Below, one piece after another: positions 33,504-43,964 of a stretch of DNA of 64,000 nucleotides. The notes under the pieces were generated by a model. That model saw only the letters and a program-made list of their open reading frames with translations, was not told where the DNA came from and ran no database searches. Each line of letters opens with the position of its first letter. Within the stretch, counting starts at the first letter, position 1. The DNA comes from Callorhinus ursinus (taxonomy: Eukaryota; Chordata; Mammalia; Carnivora; Otariidae): the NCBI RefSeq assembly GCF_003265705.1, contig NW_020313044.1, forward strand, positions 1,280,463 through 1,344,462. Reading direction: 5' to 3'. A program made the position numbers and the translations under genes.

Positions 33504-33710
33504 GCGTGCCTGGGTGGTTTAGTCAGTTGAGCTTCTGCCTTTGGTTCAGGTCATGATCCCTGGATCCCAGGATCCATCTGCCATCAGGCTCCCCGCTCCA
33601 CAAGGAGCCTGCTTTTCCCTCTGCCTGCCACTCCCTTTGCTTGTGTGCTCTCCCTCCCACCCACTCTCTCTCTCTAGCAAAAAAATAATACAATCTTTAA
33701 AAAAAAAGAA
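33504..33710 (+). mobile_element. CAN-SINE
   Basis: Flanked by 'aaaagaaaatatacacta' and 'aaaagaaaatacacacta'. Confidence 0.9.
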
Positions 33711-33799
33711 AATACACACTATAGCTAAGTAATAATTTGGCAGAAAAGATTGGAGTATTTGCCTCTAACAGAAATCCGGTAAATTTCATTAAGTTATCC

Positions 33800-34095
33800 T
33801 CTAAAATCCACTTCATTTTCCTCAACCTAAGACTTTTACACATCCTGGTTCATCTACCTAAAACACTCCCCCCACTTCATCCTACTCATCTTCAGCTCTT
33901 ACTCAAGTACCATTCTTGGAGGGGCTTTCTCCAACCTATTCTATCTAATGATCTCTCCCCGTTAAATTCTCTCCAGGCATATCATTCCTTGGCTCCAAAA
34001 TATTCATCGTTTAAGTTTTATTATATACTTCTTTCTGTGTTTAATGTCTTATTCTCCCAAGACAGCATAAGCTCCATGAAGTCTGCTGGTGGGTT
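33800..34095 (+). mobile_element. L2 LINE 3' fragment
   Basis: 'catcttcagctcttactcaagtaccattcttggaggggctttctcc' followed by 'ctcccaagacagcataagctccatgaag' corresponds to the L2 C-terminal and 3' region. Confidence 0.6.
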
Positions 34096-34115
34096 GTTTA
34101 AAAAAACAAAAAACA

Positions 34116-34325
34116 GGGGCACCTGGGTGGCTCAGATGGTTGGGCGTCTGCCTTCGGCTCAGGTCATGATCCCAGGGTCCTGGGATCGAGTCCCGCATTG
34201 GGCTCCCTGCTCCTTGGGAGCCTGCTTCTCCCTCTGCTTCTCTCTCTCTCTCTCTCTCTCCCTCTGTCTCTCATGAATAAATAAATAAAATCTTTAAAAA
34301 AAAAATTAAAAAATAAATAAAAAAT
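34116..34325 (+). mobile_element. CAN-SINE, first of a same-site pair
   Basis: Preceded by 'aaaaaacaaaaaacag'; the same word occurs again before the next copy. Confidence 0.93.
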
Positions 34326-34341
34326 AAAAAAACAAAAAACA

Positions 34342-34557
34342 GGGGCGCCTGGGTGGCTCAGTTGGTTAAGCGACTGCCTTCGGCTCAGGTCATGATCCCA
34401 GAGTCCTGGGATCGAGCCCCGCATCGGGCTCCCTGCTCTGCGGGAAGCCTGCTTCTCCCTCTCCCACTCCCCCTGCTTGTGTTCCCTCTCTCTCTGTCTC
34501 TCTGTCAATTAAATAAATAAAATCTTTAAAAAAATAAAATAAAAATAAATTAAAAAA
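34342..34557 (+). mobile_element. CAN-SINE, second of a same-site pair
   Basis: Follows directly on 'aaaaaacaaaaaacag', the target word of the preceding SINE. Confidence 0.93.
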
Positions 34558-34690
34558 AAAACAGCTTTATTAAGGTATATTTTACGTACCACAAAATTCA
34601 CTCTTTTCAAGTGTACAATTCAATGATGCCTAGTAAATTTACGAAGTTATACAACTGTCACCAAGTGACTGCTTGTTAAGTTTGGAATTT
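34558..34690 (-). mobile_element. Ancient L1 fragment
   Basis: 'agctttattaaggtatattttacgtacc...gtgtacaattcaatgatgc...caactgtcacca' is a widespread L1M-type segment, probably in antisense orientation. Confidence 0.5.
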
Positions 34691-35347
34691 AGAAGGAGAT
34701 AAATATTTGGTGAATGAATAAATGAATCTGATAATGAGTTACTCTTGTAATCCCATTACTACTACTATGTATTCGGTATACCACATGATTTTAAGGCAAA
34801 ATTGCTTTTATTCCATTCCATTCCAAATATCCTTCCTTATTTCCATTTCCAATCAAAGTCAGCTCTTCTACAAGGCCCCAAATTGAACCTATTCACATGT
34901 TAGCTTACTGCCTCGCTTGGGCAACAGTGACTCAGGTCAAGTTCATGTGTGCATACTACAACTCCTTTTTCTCTACCAAGTAATCTCCTCCTCTGCCCCT
35001 AGCCATGTTAATAAAACACTCAATAAAAACAAAGGGAAGTTTAGAAGGGGTAATGTTACTCACTGGTGAAGACAGGGCCTTTATTTAATGGATGTACCTT
35101 TGTAAAATTGAAGTGATAGAAGTTCTTGGTACTGACATACATCCAGTTGGGTTCTAAATATATATAGAGTGACCTACCATATAACTGGAAACCTTTTTCA
35201 GATATCATCAGTCTCTCTGTTGTTTATCCATGTATAAAACAGAAATTTTCTAGTTCTATTTTTTAAATTTCAGTATTGTATTCACTTTTGGAACAGCTTT
35301 TCAGATAAAAGATTTAATTCATGTATAAAATAACTTTAAAAAGCTAT

Positions 35348-35530
35348 TGTGGCACAGTCGTTAAGCGTCTGCTTTCGGCTCAGGTCATGATCCCAGATCC
35401 TGGGATCGAGCCAGCATCAGGCTCCCTGCCCAGCGGGAAGCCTGCTTCTCCCTCTCCCGCTCCTCCTGCTTGTGTTCCCTCTCTCGCTGCGTCTCTCTCT
35501 GTCAAATAAATAAAATCTTAAAGAAAAAGA
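35348..35530 (+). mobile_element. CAN-SINE type A, 5' damaged
   Basis: First bases lost; begins at 'gtggcacagtcgttaagcg'. Confidence 0.88.
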
Positions 35531-35621
35531 AAAATAAAAACATTTTTAAAATATTTTAAAAATTAAATTAAAAATTTAATATTAAAAATAGTTTTAAAAA
35601 TTTTTTAAGTAACAACAAAGA

Positions 35622-35810
35622 GGGGTGCCTGGGTGGCTCAGTCGTTAAGGGTCTGCCTTCGGCTGAGGTCATGATCCCAGGGTCCTTGGACAGAGCCCCG
35701 CACTGGGCTCCCTGCTCAGCGGGAAGCCTGCTTCTTCTTCTCCCACTCCCCCTGCTGGTGTTCCCTCTCTGGCTATGTCTCTGTCAAATGTCTTTAAAAA
35801 AATAAATAAA
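35622..35810 (+). mobile_element. CAN-SINE type A
   Basis: Complete head. Its tail runs into the next copy. Confidence 0.92.
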
Positions 35811-35813
35811 ACA

Positions 35814-36025
35814 GGGCGCCTGGGTGGCTCAGTTGGTTAAGCAACTGCCTTCGGCTCAGGTCATGATCCTGGAGTCCTGGGATCGAGTCCCGCATCGGGC
35901 TCCCTGCTCGGCAGGGAGACTGCTTCTCCCTCTGACCCTCTTCCCTCTCGTGCTTTCTATCTCTCATTCTCTCTCTCTCTCTGAAATAAATAAATAAATA
36001 AATTTTTATAAATAAATAAATAAAA
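35814..36025 (+). mobile_element. CAN-SINE type B, tandem to the preceding copy
   Basis: Head 'gggcgcctgggtggctcagttggttaagc'. A long (AAAT)n tail leads into the L1 at 36.03 kb. Confidence 0.93.
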
Positions 36026-36118
36026 CAAAGAAACAAAAAAAATCTAAAAATGAGCAAAGAATGTGAACAGACATTTCTCCAAAGGTACACAAATGAAAAG
36101 ACATTCAACATCTTCATC

Positions 36119-36312
36119 TTTTTTTTTTTTGAGATTTTTATTCAGTTTTTGACAGAGAGACACAGAGAGGGAACACAAGCAGAGGGAGTGGGAGAGGGAG
36201 AAGCAGGCTTCCAGCCGAGCAGGGAGCCTGACGCAGGACTCGATCCCAGGACCCTGGGATCATGACCTGAGCCGAAGGCAGACACTTCACGACTGAGCCA
36301 CCCAGGCCTCCC
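36119..36312 (-). mobile_element. CAN-SINE type A inside the old L1
   Basis: Target copies 'aacatcttcatctt' and 'aacatctttatctc'. Confidence 0.93.
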
Positions 36313-36685
36313 TAACATCTTTATCTCTTAAGGAAATGAAAAGCAAAACCACAATGTAACACCAGCTCACCCCCATTAAGATGGCTACTATCAAACAAAT
36401 AAACCAACCAACCAACCACAAAAAAAAAAGAAACAACTTGGAAACAACTGTTAGGAGAGGATGTGGAGAAAATGGAACCCTTGTGCTTTGCTAACAGGAA
36501 TGCAAAATGGTGCAGCAGCCCTGGAAAACAGTTTGGATGTTCCCCAAAAAGTTAAACATAGAATTACCATATGATGCAGCAATTCCACTGCTAGATACAT
36601 ACTCAAAAGAATGAAAAGCAGGGACTCAAACAGCCATTTGTACACAAACATTCACAGCGGCATTATTAACAACAGGCAAAACGGA

Positions 36686-37181
36686 TGTTAAAAAAGAAAC
36701 AACAGGGGGAACCTGGCTGGCTCAGTCAGTAGAACATGTAACGCTTGACCTTGGGGGTGAGTTCAAGCCCCACATTGAGCATGGAGCCTACTTAAAAAAA
36801 AAGAGAGACAGACAATGGGTCCAAAATGGAGTCACCCAGGCTAAACCTAAATCACCAAACTAAAACTTAATATCTACCTAACTGCCTCCCCCAAGAATGT
36901 AATCTTAACCAGTCAGTCTGGAATTTCCTGGTCAGCACTAGTGAGGTAATCTGTCTGATAGACTCAGGCTGTCCACCCAAGTATGGTGACCTGCCTGAAA
37001 CAACCCACTCTTTGCTAGTAACTTCCTTGTCCCGCCTCCTTCTGCCTATAAAAGCCTTCCATTTTGTACAGCTCCTGAGAGCTCCTTTCGATCTGCTGGA
37101 TGGGATGCCGCCTGATTCATGAATAGTTGAATAAAGCCAGTTAAGACTGTTAAATTCAATTGAATTTCGTTTTTTTTAACA
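36686..37181 (+). mobile_element. Solo LTR (ERV1-like) inside the L1, carrying its own SINE
   Basis: Runs from TG to CA and replaces nothing of the L1, whose two halves continue on each side. It has a TATAAAAG box at 37047-37054, a polyadenylation signal AATAAA at 37130-37135, and 'gcctataaaagcc' U3-R layout. The possible 4-bp target repeats (cgga/ggga) differ by one base. A type D SINE occupies 36705-36803. No gag, pol or env sequence is present, so it is an old proviral remnant reduced to one LTR. The exact left end is uncertain. Confidence 0.6.
36705..36803 (+). mobile_element. CAN-SINE type D inside the solo LTR
   Basis: 'gggggaacctggctggctca' to 'gagcatggagcctactt' and poly-A. Confidence 0.75.
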
Positions 37182-37602
37182 GGGAGAAACAATCCAAATG
37201 TCCATCAACAGATGAATAAACAAAATGTTGCATACACATACAATGGAATTCAGCCTTAAAAAGGAAGTAAATTCTAGTAACACAGATGAACCATGAAAAC
37301 ATGCTAAATGAAATAAGCCAAACACAAAAGGACAAACACATTCCACCTACTTGAGGTACCAAGAATAGGCGAATTTATAGAGACAGAAGATAGAATAAAG
37401 GTTACCAGGGGTTAGGGGTAAAAGGGAATGAGGAACTACTGTCTACAGAGTCTCTGTTTGGGATGATAAAAAAAGTTCCTTAAATATTAGATAGTGGTAA
37501 TGATTGCACAACATTGTAACTGTACTTAATGCCGTAACTTGTTCATTTAAAAATTGTTAAAATTGTAAATTTTGTTATGTATTATTTAACCACAATTTTT
37601 TT

Positions 37603-38899
37603 CAAACATAGCCACAGTAATTTCTACTATTATATTCTCCAATACTAGTGTACAATGAAGAAGCCATGCACAGACGAGAGATTATTCATAAACGATAATA
37701 AAAATAGCCGTCATTTTACTGGTGAGGGAAAAGTGACAAGTCACAATGCATTCATTTCAGCCATTTTCTGTCCTAAAACAATGGCATTCTAATAAAAAAC
37801 ATACTGTAACATTTACTTCATTCAGTGAAGAATTTTATGACACTGTGATATGCCTTTCTACATCTTTCTAAAGACTTAAGTTGTATCAAAAATCCCTAAT
37901 TGGTGACACAACTAAACTGGAGAAAATACTGCCCTAATTTTAAAAGCAGCATAGATTAATAAAGGAGGAGCTCCCAATGGAGACACAAATAGAGCCCGTC
38001 CAACTTCATCAAGTAATTAGTAAATGCACAGTCCGCATGAGAAACCCAGGCCAAGAAGTATGGCTACTGTACTTGGAAAAAGGTTGGAAAAAGGAAAGTT
38101 GAAGACACAGCCTCACATTAACTCAGAAAGTCATTACTTCAAACTATCATTTAATGTCTGCCTTTAAAAGTGCATCCCAGTTATTTAATGTCCACAGTAT
38201 GCACTACCGTGGTTCCGGCTGTCATTTTTAGATTACCAGCTCCTTGAAAAGAAGGTAAATGTCGAACCTGAGGTACTTTTCTCGGTGATTAAATTGCATA
38301 ATGCGGGAACGAATGAAATTCTACAACTGCCTTTCTAAAACTCAGTTTGATTTTTAATTAATTACAAAAGTCTACCAATTTCTCACTTGTCAGGTGTGCC
38401 AACCGATTCAATTTCCTATAACCTTATCTCGGAAAGCAGTCGCCCCATCTGAAACTTAACGCTGTACCCCCTCCGGCCTGCGTATTCAAAGTGCATTCTA
38501 GACAAGTCCCGAATGTACCAATTTTGGCTATATTCTCCGAGCGATTTAAGGAAGTCAGCAACCACTCATCTCACGTGATCTTAAAAAGGGGCGCAGTTGA
38601 GCCCAGATTAAACCACACTTTTTTTTTTTTTTTTTTTTGCACCAACTTCACCGACCAGCATCAAGGAAGTAGGCAGGGAGGTGGCGCAATCTGGTGTTCA
38701 GGGGAGACTAGCAAACGCGTGGGTTGCTGCGCCTTGGACTTTGGGGGAGCTAAGAGGTAAGAAGGCACACCCGCTCACGCGCATTGCAGCGGCTGAAAAA
38801 TCGAAGACTGCCACACCCCCCAGCAGCCCCGGCACGGCTTCATCTCCTCAAGCTCGAGCAGAAAGAGGGCCCGCTCTACGTACTAGCCCATCTTCAGGG
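37603..38899. other. Proximal intron 1, single-copy, SINE-free
   Basis: Single-copy sequence adjoining the CpG island. The right part becomes GC-richer from about 38.6 kb and contains a good plus-strand splice donor at 38757. Confidence 0.6.
38619..38638. repeat. T(20) homopolymer at the edge of the CpG-island region
   Basis: Perfect 20-T run in otherwise single-copy DNA, about 0.4 kb inside intron 1. No SINE body is attached, so it is not a young SINE tail. Confidence 0.9.
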
Positions 38900-39560
38900 C
38901 ACTGCCCCCAACCCGGGCACCCCGACGTGCAACGCCCTTGAGAACCGCGCGGGTGGGATTAGGCGCTGGGGGGCGCAGAGGGGGAGAGCCGCGGTGCTGG
39001 GCGACCGGCGCATGCGCAAATAAGGGTACCCGCCCGTTCACCTACCGTTGGAACCGCGACGCCCCGTTCCCCGGCCGCGGCCGCTTCTCCAGGACCTGCG
39101 GCGACGGCAATAGAGCGAGAACTGAGGCCCCAGGTGGCTCCGCGGCCGGCGAGCCTCCTCCTGTGGCGGCCGCTGGCAGGACGCTAACGCGACGGCTGTG
39201 GCGCGGGGCCAGCCCGGTAAGCAACCCCCGGATGCCCCCGGCGGTGGCGGCGGCGAAGACGCGGAAGAGAGGGCAGGAGCGGCGACTGAAGCAGTGGCTG
39301 AAGCGCAGACCCTCCCTAACGGCGAGCGGGAGGAGAGCGGAGGGCGGAGGGCGGAGGGCGGGCGGAGGCCGGGCCGGACGTGACGTACGTGGGAGGGGGC
39401 GGGGCGGGTCCGCGGGCGGAGGCGGGGTGTACGCGCCCTGTTGGGGTGGGGGGGGTTCCTCAAAGTCCCTCGCCGCCGCCTAGCAGCGTGTGGGCTTTAG
39501 AACCCACCCTGCCTTTCCCGCCCCAAACGTAGGCCCCTGAGTTAGAGTGCGAGAAGCCGG
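38900..39560. promoter_or_regulatory. CpG-island promoter of FAM13B
   Basis: Abrupt change from AT-rich intron to very GC- and CpG-rich DNA, including a NotI site at 39077-39084. No TATA box is seen. Candidate elements: a palindromic NRF1-type GCGCATGCGC at 39008-39017, a CRE-type TGACGT at 39381-39386, and overlapping Sp1/KLF GC boxes at 39395-39408. The 36.8-41.7 kb surroundings have no SINE insertion. Good plus-strand splice donors at 38757 and 39217 leave room for a divergent or antisense transcript. Confidence 0.85.
39042..39300 (-). other. FAM13B: Probable FAM13B exon 1 (untranslated; 5' limit unknown)
   Basis: On the minus strand the GC-rich island offers a donor GGTAG|GTGAAC at 39041 (exon end 39042), or alternatively CCAACG|GTAGGT with exon end 39046. 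No better donor is visible in the island. The exon would be non-coding. The transcription start is not marked by a TATA box and is set only roughly by the densest CpG zone. Confidence 0.45.
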
Positions 39561-40619
39561 GCGCGGGCCAAAAGGAGGTGTGGGGGGGTCCTCAGCCAGA
39601 GGAGCTTGGAAAGAAGATAGAGAAAACTCGGGAGGGGACGTAGGAGGGATAAAGAGTAAATCTGAAAGACCGCGGTCTCCTGGTCTCGGCAGAGTGGCCC
39701 GTGCCCTCCTGCAGAAGGCCCGGAAAACCCGGGTGCCCTTATCCAGGTGAGGAGCATGGAGACCGAAAGCCACCAGACAGGCCGAAGCGATGACTCACGT
39801 TCCCATTCCCAGCGTTGGGGGTCAGATCGGGGACCCTGCCCGCCCTCCACCCTTCCTCTTCACCTAAGGACCAGACCTACACTCCAGAGAGAACATATAT
39901 GCCTCTAGTGCGGAAACCGTTTGGGAATATGAAAGTCGATAGGCTACATGTTCACAGGGAGTTTCCTATACTAAACCAGAGGTTCAAACGCAGAGCTGAA
40001 AGGAGGCATAAAGAATAAGGTGCCCTCTGAGCCTAGGGAGTCGGTACTTGCATGGCCACCCAGACCGACCCTGCAGCTCCCACGCGCTCACAGACGTGTG
40101 AATATTCAGCCAATCTCTTCTTTCCTTTAGCGTGTTAAAGGCTTTGAGATCTTCCATTGACTAAAACGCAGTGTTCTGTTTTTGACTCCGTGATGGCTGG
40201 TAGATCCACACCTGCACAAAGAACTCTGGGTGTCTGTCAAAATATAAATGGCCACAATTCGGTGTCTCCTGCCTGCCTGAGGTGCAAGTCAGAATATGCC
40301 AAACAAGAACCCTCATAGAACTTGGGACGAGATTTTTTTTTTTAAAAGAAAAGAAAAAGTCACCCTGTGAGATGATGTGTTACAGAGGCCAGGGTAGCTC
40401 CCAATTTTCATCAGAGAGTAAAATAAATCATTTGTAACTTCAGTGTCACATGCCCAGTTGATGCTGTCATAAAAGAAGGGTGGGGTCCACCAAGAGCCTA
40501 GAACCAGCAGAATCTGAATAAGAATGTATTCAGTGGGCTCCCACTCTGTCCAGGAGAGAGGCTACTGATTGCAAAGACCAGGATCAATAGCTATTATCAG
40601 GACAGGTAAAAACTGAATT

Positions 40620-40735
40620 CAAATTCAATCCCTCACTCAGCAAATAGTCACTGAATGCTTACTGTGTTCTATTCTCTCTGTACTCATCAGCAAATGAGAT
40701 CTTTGCCTTTACTGAATTTATATACTAGCAAACTT
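40620..40735 (+). mobile_element. L2/L2-like fragment
   Basis: 'cactcagcaaatagtcactgaatgcttactgtgttc' matches the ancient repeat pattern 'caacaaatatttattgagcacctactatgtgcc'. Confidence 0.45.
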
Positions 40736-41239
40736 AAATTCTGGATATCCTTTAAGAACATGCAAAGACCCATGCTCTGATTCCATACCCATAAAGTGGT
40801 CTTCCCATCACTTAAGGGGTCTCAAGTAAATAAACCCACTAAGAAGCAAGTGTCCAAGGCACATGACTAATACTGGTTAAACTAGCTATACACTCTTTCT
40901 CAATTAATAGATTCACATCAGGATTATAAATCAGCTTCTGTTCACTGGGTTGAATTATCAAGGCGTTATAACAAAAAAAATTGTTTTATCCATATTAATT
41001 TCAAAAAGCCTGATTAAGCTTAAGTGAGGTAATCTTGCCAAACCAAGGATCAGACAGGGCCTCAGTTTCATAGCAGCCCAATCAAGATGCAGCATACACG
41101 TTCAGCCTTGTATCTTTCTTTAAACATCTTAAATGGAAGCCTTACCTGTGGTTCCATACTTAAAGAACAGGGGGGGACATGATTGCTTCTAAAGCTTAAT
41201 CATAAGCTAGTAAAACTTAGAGTACCTGCCCCACCTATG

Positions 41240-41400
41240 CAACACAGGCTCTTGTTGACATAACTGACTGTAATAGATACATTACTCTGAGTATGAAACC
41301 CAAGACTGTAAGCTCCCAGAGGACAGAGATTGCCTAGCATTTATGGCCCCACTGCCAAAATATGGGCTCCCAAAAACAAATGAATCAATTTAATGACCAT
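41240..41400 (+). mobile_element. L2 fragment
   Basis: 'gactgtaagctcccagaggacagagattgcctagc' fits the L2 3' end (TGTAAGCTCCxxGAGGGCAGGGA). Confidence 0.45.
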
Positions 41401-41680
41401 TTTCCCTTGTAAAACTCAAGAACATGCCCTTGGAAGATATCTTTTCCAGATCCTACTTCATAGTATATAACCAGTGTGATACGTGACCAATACAAATCCA
41501 TGCAAGATTCAGGAGTATCATTTTAAAAAACAAAAACAAACCAAAAACTCTTTATTTTTTTATCTTTCACCATCGCTTTAAACCTGGTATGGGAATACAT
41601 CTGTTATATACTTGATTCAGGCAGGTTTCATGAGTTCCATGGTCGCCCTTAGGAAGAGAAAATTCCTAGGGTGTTTGAGA

Positions 41681-41760
41681 GGTGCCTGGCTGGCTCAGTC
41701 AATAGAGCTTATGACTCTTAATCTCGGGGTCGTGAGTTTAAGCCCCCATATGTTGATCTG
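41681..41760 (+). mobile_element. CAN-SINE type D
   Basis: 'gaggtgcctggctggctcagtcaatagagc' head only. First SINE upstream of the CpG island. Confidence 0.7.
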
Positions 41761-42026
41761 AGCAAAAGCACTCTGTTTTGGCAGTTCTTTTACTATTTCA
41801 GCCCTGTGGAATCTGGAGGCCTACCTCTAACTTCTTGTGTGCTGAAACTTGTTTTTCTCTGTAAGGACCCTGTCAGATAAGATCTATGACCACTCTCACA
41901 CTGGCCCATTTGCAAGTGACCCTGGGGCCACCCGGTCTAGTTGTGCGTGGTGATGCACTCCACACCCTAGGGAGTGCCCTTCACATCATCCTTGTTGTAG
42001 ATTTGTATCTTTATTTTGACAGTTTT

Positions 42027-42041
42027 CCAGCAGGTGGCAGT
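42027..42041 (+). promoter_or_regulatory. CTCF-type motif
   Basis: The 15-mer CCAGCAGGTGGCAGT fits the CTCF core (CCASYAGRKGGCRS) at every position. It lies about 2.7 kb upstream of the CpG island in repeat-free sequence. Occupancy is not shown by sequence. Confidence 0.6.
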
Positions 42042-42634
42042 AAAGTGTTTTGTCCAAAGTAAGTGTGACTGTTTACAAATAGATGCCAAGTGTCTGGATG
42101 TGAGAACTTTCTCATCGGGCTATTTAGGCTAGTGGTAGCGCTCTATGGTCCACACCTGGTCTACGTGAATCTCTCATGCACTTCTTGCCCAAACAAACTG
42201 GGGAGTACAGGCCAACGCAGTGCGGTTTCAGCATTCCTCAGCTCTTTTGCCAGAACAGTTGCCAGCCCTTCTCTTCTCCTCTATATTTTCCAGGCAGGAA
42301 TCAGACACAGGTCCACTGTGCCTCTCTAACTACAAGAGGCACATCTAAAATACTCTGAGTAGTTCCACTGAAGGTTCCTCTTCCTCAGCTTGTGGTAAAA
42401 CTAAGGCAGGCATCTGGTAAGAATTCACGGCATTGCAGCAAAGTCTCCAAAGAAATAATATTCTCACTTGACCTTTTATAACTTGTTCTAAGCATTTAGA
42501 GTTATCTACCTGATTCTGTCTAAATTTCCAGGGGGAGTCCATTTCAGAACTCATTTTAGTGAGTTTTTTGGAGGTGGGGGCATTTGTTAGTTTGTTTTGT
42601 TTTGTTTGTAATATCCTGGTGCTTCAGTTAAAAA

Positions 42635-42815
42635 CAGTAGTTCTCAACCAAGGCTAATTTTCATGGCCATGTCTAAAGACACTTCTATGAGCTATTGGCA
42701 CCCAGCAGGGGAAGTGCTATTGGCATCTAGCAGGTAGAGGTTAAGGACACTGCTAAACATCCTATGATGTATGGGACAGCCTTCCCCACAAGAAAGAATT
42801 ATCTAGCCGAAAATG
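42635..42815 (+). mobile_element. MER20 (hAT-Charlie, non-autonomous)
   Basis: Begins CAGTAGTTCTCAACC and carries the 'gctattggcatctagcaggtagagg' core, 'ctgctaaacatcctatgatg', and 'agaattatctagccgaaaatgt'. These blocks match MER20 in order and orientation. It is about 3.3 kb upstream of the FAM13B promoter. Confidence 0.8.
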
Positions 42816-43173
42816 TAACATCTTGTGACAAAAAGAATTTCTACACTTTGCAGTCACTGTAAGAAAACTCCTCAAAATTACATCACTTTTTTTCTTCCTT
42901 TTGCCTCCAAATGTTTCACCTCTAGATGTAGAAGTTACATTTTAATATATAATTGGTGTCAAAAACAGCATTTCAGATAGCTGTTTGGCCAGGATGAGAA
43001 GTGACTAGTGTGCTGCTAAGACTTCCTCTGAAGGTGAGGCCTGCCAGAAAAATTATTGTTTCAGGTGAAATTTTTTAAGTATTTCTTTGCAAGGTGACTT
43101 TTATAGCCTAGGAAAACAAACACCTTACCCAGCTTCTCTGAGCAGAGGCTTTTGGCCCCTCAGAAATAAAGTC

Positions 43174-43377
43174 GGGGCGCCTGGGTGGCTCAATTGTTAA
43201 GCATCTGCCTTAAGCTCAGGTCATGATCCTGGGGTCCTGGGATCAAGTCCCACATCTGGCTCCCTGCTCAGCGGGGAGCCTGCTTCTCCCTCTCCCACTC
43301 CCCCTGCTTGTGTTCCCTCTCTCACTGTGTCTCTCTCTGTCAAATAAATAAACAAAATCTTAAAAAAAAAAAAAAAA
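43174..43377 (+). mobile_element. CAN-SINE type A
   Basis: Complete copy with a long A-run at its end. Confidence 0.94.
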
Positions 43378-43964
43378 GTGAAGTCATGAGTCAAATCACT
43401 AGAGAAGAAATACCTATTTGCTGCAACCCCAAAACACGTTCTAGAGGCCAGGGAGGACTCCAGCATGTCTGCCTCCCCAGGGTTACCCACGTCACTGGGA
43501 TGAAGTTAGGGAGCAGCTGTCTTGTCTTCTTGGTGCTTTACAGCGGACGACCTCATTATTCACATTATTCAAGGAGGATGCAAATGGACCTCCCCCTCAG
43601 CCCTACCCATCAGACACTTTGAATTCAGCTCTTCTAGATGCAGCAGGATGTTGAGCCCTTCTCTTGTGCCTTCGGTAGGAAACTTTATTTAAGTGTCCTC
43701 CTCACTCTTATTGATCTCATATCTGGCCAAGGCTATTAGAGGACCAGCACAGAGATTAACTTTTGTTCACTCAAGGCTGCTATTATCTTTTTTAATACAG
43801 TGTTCATAAGAAACTGGAGCCATAGTAGCCAGCAAAAGCCAAAAAGACATATCCCATCCCCACCAATCCTATCACTTAAAAAGTAAAATAGGCACAATAA
43901 ACATTCAATACTTATGAAAGTTGAACCTGAAATAAGAACATGGAACTTATAATAAGAAAACCTG

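Larger units (their letters stand above)
36030..37602 (+). mobile_element. Old L1 (L1MA/MB-like) 3' end, interrupted
   Basis: The end of ORF2 and the 3' region of a plus-strand L1: 'acatttctccaaagg', 'aagatggctactatc', 'ttaccatatgatgcagcaattcc', 'caaatgtccatcaacagatg', 'tagagacagaagatag'. It has no intact reading frame. A minus SINE (36119-36312) and a solo LTR (36686-37181) lie inside it. Confidence 0.8.
1..39300 (-). other. FAM13B: FAM13B gene, 5' part (exons 1-7, truncated by window edge)
   Basis: Span of the only protein-coding gene supported. Five coding exons plus one clear and one probable untranslated exon lie on the minus strand with GT-AG borders and compatible phases, starting from a CpG island near 39.2 kb. 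Introns 1 to 6 are about 19.8 kb, 1.25 kb, 0.42 kb, 0.99 kb, 0.30 kb and 6.1 kb; intron 7 runs off the left edge. The recovered 283 residues match my recollection of the N terminus of human FAM13B (C5orf5), a RhoGAP-domain protein with later coiled coils; those C-terminal parts are not in this window. The 5' boundary is inferred from base composition, not from transcript data. Confidence 0.9.
39561..42634. other. Upstream flank of FAM13B
   Basis: GC-rich shoulder to about 39.85 kb, then ordinary sequence with faint L2 remnants, one type D SINE and the CTCF-type motif at 42.03 kb. No convincing coding exon on either strand. Confidence 0.6.

Noticed and set aside
38938..39483. 181-codon plus-strand and 141-codon minus-strand open frames in the CpG island
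   Set aside because: Low-complexity Arg/Gly/Ala/Pro translations expected in any GC-rich island with few stop codons. The island is better explained as a promoter with a non-coding exon.
42690..42725. A further CTCF-like string (cccagcaggggaagtg)
   Set aside because: It breaks the core after CAGGGG and lies within the MER20 consensus, so it is explained by the transposon.
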